From NCBI RefSeq assembly GCF_000091045.1, contig NC_006685.1:711201-768700 (forward strand): a stretch of DNA of 57,500 nt, in the 5' to 3' direction. A program made the position numbers and the translations under genes. The stretch comes from Cryptococcus deneoformans JEC21 (lineage: Eukaryota; Basidiomycota; Tremellomycetes; Tremellales; Cryptococcaceae). Of this stretch, positions 35,574 through 47,590 are shown one piece after another (within the stretch, counting starts at the first letter, position 1; every line of letters begins with the position of its first letter). Under the pieces are notes generated by a model, which saw only the letters and a program-made list of their open reading frames with translations, did no database searches and was not told the DNA's origin.

Positions 35574-37887
35574 CTATGAAATCCAGGATGGTATCTGAGG
35601 GGGCTCATCCCACCCTTTTTGCCAGTCAAGTGGCTTTCCTGTTAATGACGGTAGACCAAAGACAGCAGTTGCCAGCCAGGTTTCACCCTTAGCAATGTCA
35701 CCCACAAGACTAGGAAGAATGCCGCGTGAGAAGATGACATTGGCATTGGGATCAATTTGCACCAGCTGTCCAAGACGTCTTCCGCTTGAAGAACAATTTG
35801 ATAAGTCCAAAATCCCGACAGCCCCACCTTCAGTCACCGCACGAGCCCATCCCACCTCTTGATCGCCTCCCGGGCTTGTAAGGCCTGAGAACGACTGTAT
35901 CAGAGCTCGGCCATTGATACCCTGGCCATAGTTTGTCCATCCTCCCTCTGCCGATTTCAACTTTCGTTCAGATGTGATTTTGTGGACACGCAGATACCAG
36001 TTGGGTGACGTAGCTTGAGGAGGTATTAACCATGTCTCAACCAAGACATCATTCCAAGGCTTCCATTTCGAGCGCAAATGCACCTGTGCAGTACCTCTGC
36101 CAACAATAGAGCAGTCAAATGGTTCTCTTCTGACCCGCCAGGTCTCTCCATCTCCGCCTTTTGCACTGTCTGAATTATCATAGAGGGCAATCATGGAGTC
36201 ACCTGCTAGCTGGCCCAAGTCCATATCACCAGTGGGACACGAAAAGCCAAAGGCGGACGAATAAGAAAATTTGCAATACTTCGCGACTCCATGTCGCATA
36301 GCGTAATGCGGCTTTTGCCCGGACGATAGAAGGAATGTATGCCCTCCTTGCCGACACATAATGTGCATTGGGTCGGGGAGTGATTTGATGGGAGGGAAGA
36401 GATCGCTTGGCCAACAAAGTTCTTCGGAAGTCCAGAAGGGATGGTCGGGAGGAACACCTAAACAAAGGAAAGCCTTCATACACCAGTAAGGAGAGCCTTA
36501 TATTTTTTATCAGCTGACAAAAAACGACAATCTCCTGAAAAGTAAAATCAGTCTTACCAGGTGCGTTATAATTCTCAGTCATATTCATACAGTCGAAGCG
36601 ATATCCTATGTTCAAAGTCCCGTCGCTGCGGAATATGTCCTTGGCATCATTCCAATATCGGAGGTGTCGTAGGACGAGTCCCTTGATATGACCCCATTGA
36701 AGTGGCTTCGGAGGTTCCACGTCTGCAAAGGGCATTGCAGATGCTGTAGCAATCGCTGCAAATCGATATACCATAGACCTTCCAAAGGGAATTGCAGCTC
36801 CTTCAATGCCCGAAGTCAGCTTTAATAATGACGGACAATAGAATTATCTCATCTTACCTTCATCAGAAAAATAATAATAAAAGTCCTGTATAAAGTCTCT
36901 GGCCCTTTGCTTGTAGCGTTTACACCTCTCTGGGTCAGTTTCAATCGCCAGCTGCAAAGTAGATACACGTGTTAAGGGAGTTCGCCATCGGAAAGAATAT
37001 AGCTCACCTTTGCGTAGATCATCTGTGCAACTTGAATAGCAAAACTGGAGCTGTAATAATCGAGTTGTTTAACTTCCTCTGGACCATCACGGCTCCATCC
37101 AGCAGAGGATGATTCATGGCCACAGGCAGGGTGACCAGTTAGCTGAAATTCTTCCAGCCTTTCAAGGTCCTTTTCCATCTGGACCGGGTTGTAGAAAGCA
37201 GACCCCACAGTGCGCAGGGCAAGATTGGCGAAAACACGAAACCATAGCCAGTTGGCTTAGGTGAAATTGAGCTTCTTCACCCCACCAGATGGGAATCAAC
37301 TCACTGTCTGGCATCTGCTTTCCTATACAACTCCGTAAAAAATGGCAAATATTTTCTTTGACGGCATCCGTATGTCCCTTGTAATGGTGCATAAGTTCCC
37401 AAGCACCTTTCCAATGATGTCTCCGCTATACCCACTGCATAAAAAACCTCGGGAGCGATTGCTACTGCAAAGCTCAAAGGACTCATCTCCACCATTCTTT
37501 GGTCTTTGTCTGCGGATGCTCCCCAGTATTCGAAGGAATTGGGATCCGTCCCCGAAGCTAAGCCTTTGATCCAGCGTTCAACCCCAATATACTTGCCCCC
37601 ACCTAGTAGAAGAGGCGCCAGACCCCAGAGGGGTCTAGCGAAGGTCTCAAGAGCAACGGCTTTCTGATCATAGTGTGTAGCTGTGTTCCCAATGTCTATG
37701 ATAGCACCGCCGGGAGAAGTATGGTGCGAAAGAGGATCTAGCACTTTTACTCTGGGGTTAGCGATAGTGCTTCTTCATGACCAAGTCGTCGGCGTAATTA
37801 TGGTCACTCACGAGCTATACAGCCTCGCTCGACATCATCCCGAGTTATAAATGGATTGCCCAGGAAATTGCTTGCCAATGCCACCAT
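35574..37887 (-). CDS. DUF2264 family protein, possible carbohydrate-active enzyme
   Basis: Recognised by its N-terminal block [33 protein letters not shown], then [20 protein letters not shown]. The middle part has [17 protein letters not shown] and [20 protein letters not shown]. The C-terminal sandwich begins after [17 protein letters not shown] and includes [14 protein letters not shown]2264 proteins have an alpha/alpha-barrel plus beta-sandwich look like that of polysaccharide lyases and glycoside hydrolases, and occur in bacteria and fungi; their activity is not established. The start used is the ATG at 37887 ([10 protein letters not shown]). The stop is at 35574-35576. There is no signal peptide, so the protein is probably cytosolic. 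There are about seven exons, and edges near 37740-37800 and 36480-36560 are approximate. Confidence 0.85.
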
Positions 37888-38937
37888 TTGGAATGTTTCT
37901 GAATGCAAGTATGATCAGCAACCAATCTGCTTTGTATTTGCTGTCGCTATTACTGACTGAATTCCTCTGCCTTTGCTCACAATGCTTTTCGGGCGTATTG
38001 ATGTAAGGTAGACGCGAACTCACAGCAGAGTTACAGTGTCAGATGTGAGAAGCCGGCGACGGGTCGTCTGTTATTTAGTAACCTCAACGAATCTCGGTGA
38101 TGGGGATAAGTGATCCTAATTGAAACTGGGGCACGTATCTAAGATCAACTACTGCTTCAAGATCAGTCGTCAGAACTCTTTATTAATAGCAGTTGTCATG
38201 TCTGATAGCTGGCAGACTTCGTTAAACATGCGTGATACGGGCCGATGGCCCGGTCAACCCGGGCGCAACCCGTCGGCTGACCATTTTTATAATATTATCT
38301 TACTTCATCATTGCTGAGCCGGGCGTTGTGATCACGGACCAAAAAAGCTGAATCTTGCGACTCTCCTGGTGGCGAGTTTAGATGGAGCGTTCGGTTTGTG
38401 ATGAGCTCGGCTTGTCCAACCTCACCTCGATTAATTTCCGGTGATTTTGGGGCAGGGAAAGCGCTTAATAAAAGTCACGGCGGTGATCTTCTCACGTCGT
38501 GATTTCTCAGGACGGAATCAAATCTGGCTGATGAGTCACCACTTTTCGCGGCGGTTGTGGAAAAGACCCTCAAAGGAAGTGAGTATTCTGAACCGGTTTA
38601 ACGACCAAGTTCTAGACCATTTATTAACGTTTGCATGGCTCATTTCTAAGAACACCAAACTTAAGAGACATTCGAAAAAGGGGTCTCAATCCTGCTCCAA
38701 ACCTGACAGCTACCATTACCTGATGAGCTAAGCAGTCAAGCCGTAATACCATTCATATCGCTGTGACCGGAAATGGGTCCCAACAGTGAAAGATAAGAAT
38801 ACGCTCTGCCTGCGCTAATCAAGAGCTGTATCAAGGCTGTAAGGTCTTCGGTGAACGCATGCATGAGACTTCACCAAAATAACCATAAATATTATAATGT
38901 GGGATAAATAAAAACTCTATATAACGACCATGACCCT
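37888..38937. other. Intergenic region, no gene supported
   Basis: About 1.05 kb upstream of the DUF2264 gene and downstream of the MARVEL-like gene. A GC-rich stretch at 38238-38282 has nested palindromes (cgggccgatggcccg, ccgggcgcaacccg). The 96-codon + strand frame at 38441-38731 has no recognisable domain. Confidence 0.45.
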
Positions 38938-39656
38938 CTAATGCTTCTCTGCGATGGGTTCACCCTGCTCAGCCAGCTCGTACACAGATGATCGCTTGCT
39001 AGTGAAGTTGTACTTGTCCGCGATGACCCAGAACAAGCCGAAGACCGAGAGAGCAACTAGATCAGAAACGAAATTAGCAATAAATCAACCAACTTTAAAA
39101 GTCCAAAAACGTACACATAGCCCAAGCGAGACCTTCAATGGCAGTGACTCGACTACATTCACCAACGTAAGGTTGCCAATTAGCGGGGAATCTGCTCAAA
39201 TCCCAAGTGTGTCGGCACTGGAAACCATGGCCGAATGGAGTGGGCTCCAGGATACCAGCACCAGTTCCAAACCAAACGCCGAAGGCAAGGAAGATGGGAA
39301 GGTACATAGTGAGTCCCAAAGCCCAGTGGAAGATACCGAAGAGAAGACCAATAATGGTGGAGAAAAGAAGCAAGCCCAGGGCGTTCTGGTATTGGGCAGT
39401 AGGATAGTTTTCTCGGTATCGACCGTACTTGTGAATCTGCTCAGATACAAGACCAAGCAAGGCAATGTCGATACAAATCCAGAGTGTGAAGAGAACCACA
39501 TAGAAGATATGGCGGGTGGAGCTGAAGAGAGTTCGAACAGAGAATCGACGGTGGGGAGCAGTAGCTTCTGCAGAAATCATCACCGTCAGTTCTGCAACCG
39601 TGAGGTCGCGAAAAAAAGGAAGAATCATGCTCACCAGGGTCGGTGGGAGGAGACAT
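38938..39656 (-). CDS. Four-span MARVEL-like membrane protein
   Basis: Three exons (39656-39635, 39567-39115, 39056-38938) sum to 198 codons (197 residues). The start MSPPTDP splices to EATAPHRRFSVRTLFSSTRH. The first span (IFYVVLFTLWICIDIALLGL) follows. Spans 2 and 3 are NALGLLLFSTIIGLLFGIFH and LGLTMYLPIFLAFGVWFG. Span 4 is ALSVFGLFWVIAD after a cysteine-containing loop (CRHTWDL, GECSRVTAIEG). The C-terminal tail is cytosolic and charged (YELAEQGEPIAEKH). Topology and size fit fungal MARVEL/Nce102-like proteins of the plasma membrane or secretory pathway. I do not recognise the specific member. An alternative ATG 18 nt upstream (39674) is in frame. Confidence 0.8.
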
Positions 39657-41265
39657 TGTGATGATGGAAGCCAAAGTGATTGAAATTCAAGAGAGGCTTT
39701 TGTTCACCAGCGGAAGGATTGGAATAAAATGAGACAAACGGGGTGTCTTGTCAGTGTTGGGTGTTTTATATTTTTTCATAGTGCGACGGTTCACAGGATG
39801 CATGACGCATGCTGACTGAAAAATCCCTCAACTAGTAGATGGAAAAATACCCAAACAGGGCAAACTGAGGGGCCGCCGAATGAGGAAAGTCAGGTAATGT
39901 CGAGAACGTCTGCGTCGTCAGTTGTCAAACGGCTGACATATATAACGCACGCCTCGCGCCTTTCCTCAGCGGTTCTGCCAGTTCCTAGAGCAGCAACAAG
40001 AAGAAGAAGTGGTGCAGCCGCCCGCGGGCGGGCTCGGCGATGGACCCTGAAATAGTGATATGGCATTAATCTTATTGATGATGAATGTATGATGATTGAT
40101 TGATGATTATGCGGCATGCACCGCCGTTGTCGGAGATTGGCGCCTGCCTGGTGGTGGCGGATGATGAGAGAATGACTTCTTTTATGTAATTATATTTTAT
40201 TCTTTCACGTATCTTCTGCTTCTTATGTTCCTGATGCCTGCTGCACTTATAACTGATTTAAACTATGTACTCTTATCACTTTCTGTTCGTCTGTCCTCTG
40301 ATCCCTGGTAAATGCTACTGCTGAATCACAGCTGGCAGCAGCTGCCGTCTATGGTCTACTATGTGCCGCCGGCTGCTCCATTTCTGTCATTTTCTAAATG
40401 GTCTAGCCCACTGCTGACGGCCAGGGTAATTGATCGCGCGCCTGATGATTTTTATTAGTGTGCTTTAGTGCATTTGTTTCCACGTAACAAAGGAGAATCA
40501 TAGATAGAGTAATTATAAATTTGAAATGGATTAGATACACAAAAGTTATTTAAATACAATAAATCGAATTTGATAATTTATATGTATAGTCGAATTCCGT
40601 TTTTTATATACTCTCCTTGTTTTATTATAGAAGACCGACCAATGTCCGTCCTCCAGGGTTTGTGTTGTGCCATAGTTGTCATAGTACAAAGGCGTAAACA
40701 TGATGTTAATCTCCATCTTCTATATAACGTCAGCATACCTTCGATGTCCTCCGATACTTTATTGGAGGAAAATCGTCCCAGTTAAACTACCCACCACAAA
40801 TCTGGCATCTAATAGACGTTTTGATTATTTTAGTAGAATAATATTTATATAATAGCAAGCTGCATTTATTAATTAAAAACAAATACAGAGAAGGTTAGAA
40901 ATAGCTTATGATTACCATTACGTAAACTTTTTAGATCGGGCCGAAAGTAGCCGAAGAATGTTTGTCGGCGTGGGAGTCGCGGAGCAGCGGGGGATGAAGC
41001 AATGATGAGTGACGGTGGTGAAGATGAAAGAAGAACGTACTACGTACATAGGACGTAGAATACAGCACAGAACACAATTTTGAGACTGCTACGAGTATTC
41101 CATACAGACAACCTCCTTCTGTCTACCAATTGACAGATTCTACTATCCAGTGCTCTCGCTCTGTAGTTTTTGCCCGAGGCCGGTAAGGATAATAACTCTA
41201 ACTCTTGTGATAAGGAGTTTCAGTGGACCCAAGGCAATTCACTTCCGCTTATTTGTACATTGATC
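39657..41265. other. Divergent intergenic region, no gene supported
   Basis: About 1.6 kb between the MARVEL-like gene (-) and the Zn2Cys6 gene (+). It contains a GC palindrome near 40018-40040 (gccgcccgcgggcgggc), and AT-rich sequence at 40170-40900. Short frames such as 39890-40117 (-) and 40570-40785 (+) have no domains. Confidence 0.45.
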
Positions 41266-44200
41266 ATGGAAAAGAGGAATTTCAACGACTTGCCTCTTTT
41301 CGAAAATGGGCGACAATCATCAACATGTACCCCCGATCCTTCTCAACCTTCTCGTTCGAACGAGAACTACGAGCCGGTTCAATCAGATGCCAATCGTGAG
41401 TACTCGTTCAGGAATAGTACATAGAAACAAACTGTATCTTTGTGATAAAGCAAGGCTTGTCCCTTATATCGATAAAATTGCTAATGCGATTATTGTACAG
41501 GTTCAGTGACTGTTAATCGTATGTAGTCTTATATCGATACTGAAGCACGCAATGTCATGTGAAGCAATCTGATCATTGATTTTTCCTTTTCCAACCACAT
41601 AGGGGCATGTGTGAGTAGAGCTGGGATCGTGGCCTGTGACTGACGGGGTTTTCATCTCGCTGATAACCTTGATTGGTAGGATGAGTGTCATCGTTTGAAA
41701 ATGCGCTGCACCAAAGATAAAGACAGTCAATCATGCACTCGTTGTCTTCAAGGTAGTCGTCCATGCACGTTTGAGGGTCCTAGAAAGTCGAAAACTTCCA
41801 AAGTCGAGGAGTAGGCTCATCCTTGTTTTACCCCTGGCCTCTGTCGCTTACATTGTTGAATAGTCGACTACGCGTGGTAGAGGGACAAATTACCTCAATA
41901 CAGGGAAGTATAGAAGAGTTGCTCCGCCTGCAGCGGGATGCCGCCTGCAAGTCCAGCAGTGTAGAGAGTATGCCAATTTCTACATCTATCAGGCTTTGTA
42001 CTCATGTGAATAGATTCCCATCCATTTGTTCAAAAACCCCATGGACAAGAATTTGAGACGAAGTACTTTCAAAAATCAAGTTCTCATACTCAACAGGATC
42101 CGCTTCACTGTCAATCTGAAGCTTCCACCCTTGCGCTATCTCGCACACAGAACCACCCGCATCGGAAGGCTTGGACCACTGAAAGTGAACGAGGATTACA
42201 AGAGGACTGCCCATCTGACCTTGATGTCGACGTCTTCGCGGCAGACCAGACAACCGCTCCAATGGGAAACATGCTTTCTTTGGCAGAAGCTGCTCGGCTG
42301 AAGGCAGATGCACATATTGTCAGGCAAGAGACCCCCGAAAGCGTTCGTACACCGATGACTCTAAGTATCGATACACATATCGAGAGGCCACTCAAGAAGG
42401 CTCGCTTCGAAGGAGGAGCAGATGACAAGACGAAAAGTGAACTGAGAATTGTCCAGAGGGGAAATCACTCGTTTCCTGATCCTGTCGACTTGGGATGGTG
42501 TTCAATCTCTAAAGGCAAGGAATTATTTCGTCTGTAAGCATCAAGCCCTTCAAAATGAGAATGTTTGTCAATTACTTTCACAGTTTTTTTGACAGGTGTG
42601 CTCCTTATGTACCTTGTTTTGACCCAAATTATGATACATGGGATAGGTAAGGCAGACTGCCAGAATTTGTCTAACAAAATTAGTCTCCGATGCCGCTCTT
42701 CTTTTGCAATAACTACCATCATCTATGTGGCTCTGAGATGTGTGGATGCCGGGGGTGAGCTCAACAACACCATTCCATCCAGTTTCATGTGTATATCATG
42801 TTTATCTATCACCAGGACCGGTCAGTGATCTTCAAATGAAAACGCGGGATTATGCAGAAAAGATAGGTGAGCAGCACCGTGAAGGCTATTCTCTAATGGT
42901 ATAGCAATGAGTACTCTTTTTACCCCGGTTGCAAGAAACGAAATCGTACAGTCTATGAGTAAGATTCTTATCTTTCTGTGATGAACGAGAAAATGAAGTT
43001 TACCAATTACCCTGAAACTTCCAAAGTTCTGCTAGCATCATGGGGGGAGACATTCTGGCGTCCTGGAGGTTGGCAATACCAATGTGACAACATAATATCA
43101 AAACTGAGAGTTATTTATAGGCCATGCTGTACGGATGGCCATGGATCTTGGTTTACATCACTGTCTCCCATATCTGACAGATCGTGACACGGACATCCAC
43201 AAATCGCATGAAGAATTAGCCCAAGAGCGCCACATCGTTGTGGGTGCAAGGATTTGGTTAACAGTGAGCCTGATTTTCGTTATTCGTAGTGGACAAAGGT
43301 CACTCACCCTTCTCATTGAGTTATTCAAAATTGATACCGAGTGTGGCCATCATTTGCCTACAACTTGACTGAGCTAATGTTGGACAAAGAATGTCATTTG
43401 CATATTGCCGCCCTGCCATCTTTTCTCCAGAAGGGGCCATTAACAACGCTCGCAGATTCCTCGAGCATCCTCTTTCAATACCTACTGACATAAGGCTGGT
43501 CTCCACTTGTGAAAACCTCACATTTCGCAGTGAGTTTCGCTTTTGCACCCAACGTTCAAGTTCTAACAAAAAGGAAATTAGTGCCTCTTCATCAGCATTT
43601 CGCTTTATCTCTCGGAAGACGGCAATCCGTTGGAGCAGCTGTTGATGTGGACCAATTGCTACGTCGGTGTAATTGTGCATTGAAAGATTGGTTTCAATAT
43701 TGGGATCGATATTGCGGCAAGTGTTTATGCGTCACCGAACTGCGGTATGTATTGATCAGAACCCTTCAGCTCAGAGGGGAATTTCAGCAGATCATTTCCT
43801 GAGGGAAACCTGTGAGTACTTCTTTGAAGCTGAAGTGTCAAGGCTCATACAGTTCAAGTGGTGACAGGACGGGCTGGAACTTTGTGAATAACGTTTCAAC
43901 GAGTTATTGTTGCAAAATCACTGACTATTTGGGAGCCTCAATGCGAATTCCCACGTCTTGCATGATGTCAGAAATCGCCGTGATCTGATGAGACTGTCAG
44001 AAGAACGTCGCCGTTGGTTCCAAGAGGCAGGAGAAATGGCACATCAGTTGGTCAACACTTGTCTCCGTGGTCAACAGGTTCGTGGCGACTCCATTTCCGA
44101 AAGCCTTTTGCTCACTGCGTAATTATAGTATACGGAGAATTTTCAATATGGTATGTTATTGGTGATCATGCTTTCGTTTACTGACATCGTCGTTTCAGCA

Positions 44201-44943
44201 AATCGTCTCACTCGTAAGTCTGGTATACTAGCCAAGTTGGCTGATCCAGCCAGATTATAATATGGTATATGCGGCGCGCTTCATGATAAGAATGGCGAGC
44301 TTGTTGCCTGAGGCTTGCGATTTACATCAGGTCGGACGTGATGTTGAACAAGTAGCTGTCATGCTCACACAAGGTTGGTCCGATAATATCTCAAACATAC
44401 TGCATAGATGACAATTTTTGAGAAGTTCCTGGCTTTCAACTTGCCCACTTCCTTCGCGAGATCATGTCAAAAGCTAGACAGGATCATGTTCTTCCTCCTT
44501 CTCTCTCTGTCTCGCGCGCGCCATCACCCTGCGCGGCAGCTAATAGTGCTTGGAGTGCGGCTGATCATAGTGGCTCCCAAAATTATCACCTCAACGAGCT
44601 GGGATACAAGTCTCGGGATTGCTCGACGAATTTCATCCCAAACTGGGAAATGATGACAACTGGAACTGAACAAACACCCTATGGGGATGATGTATCATAC
44701 CTTAATTTCCTTTATGCCGACCAACTTTTCAGTCATTACGAGAACCCTGCAGATATAGGCCAAAGCTTTGTAAGTCATTGCGTATGCAGATACAAATTAA
44801 CACGCTGGTCAAGGCGCTTCTTCAAGGCAACTCAAGGACGGAAACGACAAGCAATAGTGTTTTTAATTTTGACACTACTTGGTTTCCTTTTCCGCCTCTG
44901 GGTCAGTCGCTTAATCTTTGTTTTATTCATTAAAGCCCGCTGA
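41266..44943 (+). CDS. Zn2Cys6 fungal-specific transcription factor
   Basis: Nuclear DNA-binding regulator. The start is the ATG at 41266 (MEKRNFNDLPLFENGR). The zinc cluster is spread over four exons (41266-41395, 41501-41518, 41603-41610, 41680-41810). Spliced, it reads RACDECHRLKMRC, then CTRCLQGSRPC, a perfect C-X2-C-X6-C-X8-C-X2-C-X6-C. A linker and coiled coil (DRLRVVEGQITSIQGSIEEL) follow from 41864. The fungal_trans domain includes DPVDLGWCSISKGKELF, APYVPCFDPNYDTWD, ASWGETFWRPGG, GHAVRMAMDLGLHHCLPYL and RRFLEHPLSIPTD. The part 43260-44130 is cut by many introns and is only partly solved. The end is uncertain. The last open frame (44464-44943) ends in a hydrophobic stretch, and a retained or missed intron near 44770 could change it. 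Confidence 0.85.
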
Positions 44944-45281
44944 TAGAAATAGATGATGATATGCAAACGGGTCAAGCGGTGGGGACTAATTTTGAATAGA
45001 TATCATATGAAACTCAAGGATAGAATTTTAACTATCATTTTGTATGAACGGCCTGTGGAAATGTAGAAGATGCTCAACAAGAAGGTGTAACGCAAAAAAA
45101 TGTAATTCAGAGGAGTTAACAAGTATCATATGCACGTGCGATTTAGGGCGATTAAGGATGATCAAACTTAATAAATGCGAGACACGAACGAGGAGACAGA
45201 AATTTTCTAGTGTCAAACAGCTAACTTCCCAGAGTGCATCAAATCTGACGTTTATTACCGTGTACATTCACTAGCACGCAC
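44944..45281. other. Convergent 3' intergenic region
   Basis: The 3' flanks of the Zn2Cys6 gene (+) and the HyuB gene (-). AT-rich. Small frames in both directions (45028-45274) lack domains. No gene is seen. Confidence 0.5.
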
Positions 45282-47590
45282 TCAGAAGTCTACTTTCGCC
45301 ATATCGGCCCAGGAGCCTCTCGCCTCCCACTTTATAGCTTGAAGAAGTGGTTCATCTTCCTGCTTTAACTTGCTATCGGTATCCTCAAGCTTTCCCCAGC
45401 CCCCACCGCCAGGTGTATGGAGTACTATCAAATCACCCGTTTCGAATTGCATTGTACCTTTACCACCTATATTGATGACCCTCGGTTTTCCTTTGGCGGA
45501 TCCCCCATGGGCTTGTTTGATCCAGAGGTTGAGCCCGGGAGCGCCACAGGCACCCCCATTCAGACCATAAGGTCCACGAGCGCGACGCTCAGACAATATG
45601 GAGACTTGTAAAGGTTGAAGGAATTGCAGACTGCGAACGCAACCTTCACCACCGTTGTATTTACCTGACCCGCCGGAATTTGACCTTAAGCCAAATTCGC
45701 GGAGTATGACAGCTGTATGTGGTCAACATTTAAGCTCTGTGTAGCATAGTGAATACTCCTCACGATACCGCCTTTCCAGAATTTCGGGGTCAGTGATGCG
45801 CTAAAAGCACACAATCAGCAACAAGGAGTCGCATACAGACATCATCGATTATCTCACTCACGGTATTTGTCATATGGCAATGAACTCCGGAAGTGCCATG
45901 CCAGCCATCACCAGCCCCACTACCACCAGCAATTGTCTCATAGTAGCCCCATCCATCAATCACCTCTCCCGTTTCAAAATCCTTGCCCCCCGCACCAAAA
46001 GTCAGGCTGAATATCAAGGTCAATCAGCGAAATTTGGCAAGGCACGACTTTAACATTAAGCCCACTTGTTACAACATCCTTGACTCGCAGCGCAAGCCCT
46101 GAATGCGAGAAGCACAACGTCGGTTATGCGTTGACTGGTCATGACATTTCCACCACAAACTGCGCTTTCAGGGGAAGGGGACAACAAGGATCCCTCGGGA
46201 ATGCGAACCTCAATAGGAACGAGACAGCCTGCATTGAGTGGGATATCTTCGCCAATCATTGATCGCAAGCTGTGGAAATTCATGGATTCCGTCAGAGGCC
46301 GTATATGGGGGGAAGGCCTGCCACATTTTACATACCAGTAAATGACAGCCGCATGAACTACACATATGGGAGCGTTGAGATTACCGCGCAATTCGGGGCC
46401 CGTTCCTTCAAAATCAAAAATGGCCGAACCTGAATCAGTGTCAATGGTGATTTCGAGTGCGATCGGGGAGCCATCGTCAAGGTAATCAATACCCTCAAGA
46501 GTATTTGACATAAGCAACAGATTGTGACATCGATGACTGCGCTCACATGGAGAATGTTCGTCTTTGCATTTGCAGCTGCTTTTCGGAGCATATTCCTAAC
46601 GGCTTGCTCGGCATTGCTGACCAGTTTTTGGTTATATCAGCGATCGACTAAAGGTACTTGATCATCGACTTACTTTCTGATGTGATCCATATATTCATGA
46701 ACCGTCTTCAAGTCATATTCCTCCACGAGAGCTCGTAGTAGAGAGCTTCCTTTGTTGTTGGCGGCTATCTGGGCTTTGATATCGGATTCGACGTCCCTGA
46801 AATTTCTACATCCTGAGCAGCCTGGGTACTTGGAAGGCTCTTCGACCATGACTCGGTAGAGCCCCTCATGGTCATACACCCCGTCCGAAACAATTTTTAA
46901 GGACAGAATGTTTGCTCCTTCTTCATTGATGTTTGTTGAGGTAGGGGGCATACTGCCAGGAAGGATGCCTCCAATATCACTGCGGAGGTCAAGGGGGAAT
47001 TCTTGGCGACAGTATGCGGAAGGACGACTAACCTATGATCTGAAAAGCGAGTCAGTCTTAGACAATTATCGATACATGATGACTCACGCCCTCGAGAAGC
47101 TGTGAAAAAAATAATTTTATTCGGGTCATTCTCATCAAAACAAGGAGTAATGACGGTCAAGTCTGGAAGGTGACTGTTCATTCGGTCAATAATGACAGTG
47201 GTTCTAAGGGAGCGACGGAGAAGCCTCACCTCCCGCCTGCCAAGGGAGAATTAGTTAGAAGTACATCTCCATCTTTTAGGCTTTTCCCATGCAATTCGAG
47301 CTGGTACTTGACGGACCAGCTCATTGACCCCAGGTGAACCGGTACAAACGGCGCATTCGCGACCAGGTCGCCAGTGGGAGAAAAGACAGCACAAGAGAAA
47401 TCAAGTCGTTCTTTTATATTCGTACTTATTGCAGTCTGCTTGAGAGAGCGCCCCATAGCCTCCGCAATACACATAAAGCGATTGGAGCTGTCAGGATACA
47501 ACTATAAGCGCATGGAGTGTACGGCAGTATGCAACATGCTTACAAGAGTGAGAGAGTGATGGGATCATAACCTTTGGGTGTGGTCTGCAT
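45282..47590 (-). CDS. 5-oxoprolinase HyuB-type half (hydantoinase B), separate gene
   Basis: C-terminal half of an ATP-dependent 5-oxoprolinase (glutathione cycle; opens 5-oxoproline to glutamate), or of a hydantoinase-type homologue. It has its own ATG at 47590 and a first exon 47590-47544 ([16 protein letters not shown]). Exon 2 (47487-47230) gives [20 protein letters not shown], then [20 protein letters not shown], the exact place where HyuB follows HyuA in the fused enzyme. The motif RGHHSDIGG is rebuilt only with a 7-nt exon (47039-47033). Later come [74 protein letters not shown] and [10 protein letters not shown]. The stop is at 45282-45284. In most eukaryotes this is the second half of one polypeptide of about 1,280 residues. 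Here it is divergent from the HyuA half. Confidence 0.9.
47033..47039 (-). other. 7-nt microexon of the HyuB gene
   Basis: On the minus strand, ttttcag precedes atcatag, which is followed by gttagtcg. The upstream exon ends in cgagggc and the downstream exon starts with tgatattggagg. Joining all three gives the conserved R-G-H-H-S-D-I-G-G in frame. Skipping the 7 nt breaks both the frame and the motif. Confidence 0.75.

Noticed and set aside
38954..39661. 235-codon open frame on the + strand
   Set aside because: It is wholly antisense to the MARVEL-like gene, whose three exons join cleanly in frame and give four membrane spans. The + strand product is polar, low-complexity and without a domain, as expected of a shadow frame.
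43321..43680. 119-codon minus-strand frame opposite the Zn2Cys6 gene
   Set aside because: The + strand of the same stretch gives RRFLEHPLSIPTD and ALSLGRRQSVGAAVDVDQLL, typical fungal_trans sequence. The antisense frame has no domain.
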